Part shown: positions 62,488 through 64,000 of the stretch, piece after piece
Numbering within the stretch: position 1 is the first letter of the stretch
Layout: each line of letters begins with the position of its first letter
Source of the DNA: CALOBA01 sp942491465
GTDB taxonomy: Bacteria; Pseudomonadota; Gammaproteobacteria; Chromatiales; Chromatiaceae
NCBI GenBank assembly: GCA_942491465.1
Contig: CALOBA010000064.1
Location: 62,001-126,000 of the forward strand
Reading direction: 5' to 3'
Length of the DNA stretch: 64,000 bases
Position numbers and translations under genes: made by a program
The notes under the pieces: generated by a model
Databases searched by the model: none
What the model saw: the letters and a program-made list of their open reading frames with translations, nothing else
Told to the model about the DNA's origin: nothing

Positions 62488-64000
62488 TTACCAGGGCAGG
62501 CCCGCCAGCCGCGGCTCGTAGCGGTAGCCCGCACCCGGGAACGGCGGCATCGGTCCCTGCCAGTCCACTGATTGCAGGCCGTCGATGGCGGGCTCGGCCT
62601 GCGGACCGGCCGTCTCCGGCGCGGCGGGCACCGGCGCGGTGGCGGCGCGGGCCTCGACCTCCAGCCCCGGCACCGACAGCTCCACCTCCACGGTCGGGCC
62701 GCTGGCCTGACCCGGCAGTGGGGCATCGGCGGCCTCCCAGCCGGGGGCATCGGCCCAGCCGCAGTCCTTGCGCTCCTCGTTGCCGACCTCGACGACCACA
62801 TTGCGCACCGGCGCGGGGACGCCGGCGTACGCGCCGTCGTAGCCGTCGTCTTCGAGCTGGTCTGCCGGCAGACAGATGCCCGGCTGCTCCAGGGTGTAGA
62901 TCTCGATCTCATCCTGCAGCAAGGCGTCGTTGACGTCTTCCAGCTCCTCTTCCGACGCCTGCTGGACGCTGCCCGCGGCCTCGCGGCCGACGCTGCTGAG
63001 GATGATGACCTGACCGCCGAAGGTGGAGATCCGGTACTCGACCCCGCCGAAGCTGTAGATCGCCTCGGTGGCCTGGGTCAGCACGCTGTCGATGGCGCCA
63101 CTGCCGAAGGGCACGATGTAGGACTGCCCGTCGGTCGCCGCGGTGATCTGCGAGGCGATGGAGTCCACCCGCAGCGGGTCGGTCTGACCGCCGCCGATCT
63201 GGCCGTTGATCGCCTGCAGCGTGACCGTGCCGGCGCTGATGCCGTGATCGGGCGTGGTGCCAACGATATCGCCGCCGACCGCCGTGATCTGGATCGAGCC
63301 GTCGCTGCCGGCGGACAGGAAGCCCACCGAGACGGTGTTGTTGGCCAGGTACTCGATGCTGCCGCCGAGGTTCTCGGTGATGGTGCCGGCGGCCATGGTG
63401 ATGCCCTCACCGGCCGGGCCGGACGTCGGACTAGGCATGTCGGTGAAGACCCGGAGGACGCCGCCTTGCCCGGTGATGTCGGCGTTCTGGAATACGGCGT
63501 TGGCGCCGTAGAGCTCCGCGTCGCCGCTGAAGGTGATCGGCGCATTCAGGTCCAGGTTGTCGAGCAGCGCGAAGAGCTGCAGGCCGTCCGCCTCGATCCC
63601 GTCGCCGTCCACGCGGATCGCATCGGCGATGATCTGCGTCTCGCCGCCCGAGGAGCTCCCCTGCACCTCGAGGTCGCCGGCGGCGGTGATGCCGACGTCG
63701 GCATCGGCTGCGTACACCAGCTCGCTACCTTCGAGCTCGATCGGGTTGTCGATGCTGCCGATCGTTCTGCCCGCTGTAAAGTCGAAGCGCGCGGCCGCGA
63801 AGTCTTGCTCGTCGTCCCGCAGATCGAGGATGGAGCCGCCGGCGTCGAGCACCACCGCGTTGCCGTCGGCGACGCCGTTGCCATTCAGCCGTATGTCGCG
63901 CGTGGCCGTGTAGTAGAGACTGCCGGAGCCGCCCGCGCTCACGTCGCCCGCCTCCAGGTTCCCCCGGCTCTCAAGGCGCACATCGCCGCGACCGGCCAGG
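62488..64000 (-). CDS. Large exoprotein with beta-helix repeats, C-terminal part
   Basis: The frame is open to the right edge, so the N-terminal part lies outside. The visible 504 residues are a right-handed beta-helix with repeats rich in Gly, Asp, Ile and Val (GNLEAGDVSAGGSGSLYYTA, ADGLQLFALLDNLDLNAPIT, GISAGTVTLQAINGQIGGG), as in filamentous haemagglutinin-like adhesins. A Pro/Ala/Glu-rich segment and a short C-terminus (YRYEPRLAGLPW) close it. Acidic, two cysteine pairs near the end. Probably exported by a two-partner system whose barrel is outside the window. Confidence 0.78.
   Translation of the reverse strand, partial: LAGRGDVRLESRGNLEAGDVSAGGSGSLYYTATRDIRLNGNGVADGNAVVLDAGGSILDLRDDEQDFAAARFDFTAGRTIGSIDNPIELEGSELVYAADADVGITAAGDLEVQGSSSGGETQIIADAIRVDGDGIEADGLQLFALLDNLDLNAPITFSGDAELYGANAVFQNADITGQGGVLRVFTDMPSPTSGPAGEGITMAAGTITENLGGSIEYLANNTVSVGFLSAGSDGSIQITAVGGDIVGTTPDHGISAGTVTLQAINGQIGGGQTDPLRVDSIASQITAATDGQSYIVPFGSGAIDSVLTQATEAIYSFGGVEYRISTFGGQVIILSSVGREAAGSVQQASEEELEDVNDALLQDEIEIYTLEQPGICLPADQLEDDGYDGAYAGVPAPVRNVVVEVGNEERKDCGWADAPGWEAADAPLPGQASGPTVEVELSVPGLEVEARAATAPVPAAPETAGPQAEPAIDGLQSVDWQGPMPPFPGAGYRYEPRLAGLPW

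Overview
The window is a high-GC chromosomal segment of an autotrophic gammaproteobacterium. Gene content fits a purple sulfur bacterium or close relative in the Chromatiales: form IA RuBisCO with a full alpha-carboxysome operon, a BicA-like bicarbonate transporter, glycogen debranching, LPS and exopolysaccharide genes, and intergenic hexanucleotide microsatellites. I cannot fix the genus. Most of the window is densely packed; no rRNA, tRNA or CRISPR array was seen.

Layout. 1-5.4 kb: 3' end of a FIST sensory protein, a large hybrid histidine kinase, an unknown protein and a 684-bp gene-poor stretch. 5.4-9.0 kb (minus strand): 2Fe-2S flavin reductase with a DNA-binding-like N-terminus, MoeB/ThiF-like enzyme, unknown protein, NUDIX hydrolase. 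9.3-15.2 kb: GlgX, then a TetR regulator divergent from a VIT/VWA protein with a GlyGly-CTERM-like tail, followed by its probable processing enzyme, a rhombosortase; three TetR-type operators lie between. 15.2-19.6 kb: Uma2-family protein, unknown proteins, a Pif1/HRDC/HTH helicase.

20.0-30.1 kb is the carboxysome locus, all on the plus strand: cbbL, cbbS, csoS2, csoSCA, csoS4A, csoS4B, csoS1, csoS1, ferritin-like protein, acRAF, a short disordered McdB-like protein, and a CbbR-type LysR regulator at the 3' end. No csoS1D and no McdA/ParA gene are present. Stable hairpins in several intergenic gaps (cbbL-cbbS, cbbS-csoS2, csoS1-csoS1, csoS1-ferritin) may set stoichiometry.

30.2-41.4 kb: purK-purE, a VWA-like protein with a membrane DnaJ-like protein, holC, pepA divergent from lptG (lptF is missing here), and lhr helicase. 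41.4-49.0 kb (minus strand): exopolysaccharide operon (secreted protein, beta-barrel, Wza-like export protein, tyrosine autokinase, small membrane protein, O-antigen-ligase-like protein whose reading frame runs on into lhr). 49.2-54.1 kb: rhodanese, NarL/NarX-like two-component pair with a cysteine cluster, and a divergent asparagine synthase. 54.2-55.8 kb: the BicA-like SulP transporter. 56.1-59.8 kb: molybdopterin genes moaB-moeA-moaD with an overlapping unknown gene. 60.1-64.0 kb: GlcD-like glycolate oxidase subunit, pteridine reductase, and the 3' end of a large beta-helical exoprotein.

The genes form a coherent CO2-concentrating set: BicA-like bicarbonate uptake, CsoSCA carbonic anhydrase, shell and RuBisCO, CbbR control and GlcD for photorespiratory glycolate. 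Two inverted copies of an 89-bp MITE-like element lie directly after cbbR (30087-30175) and directly after bicA (56004-56092); inversion between them would place bicA beside the carboxysome locus.
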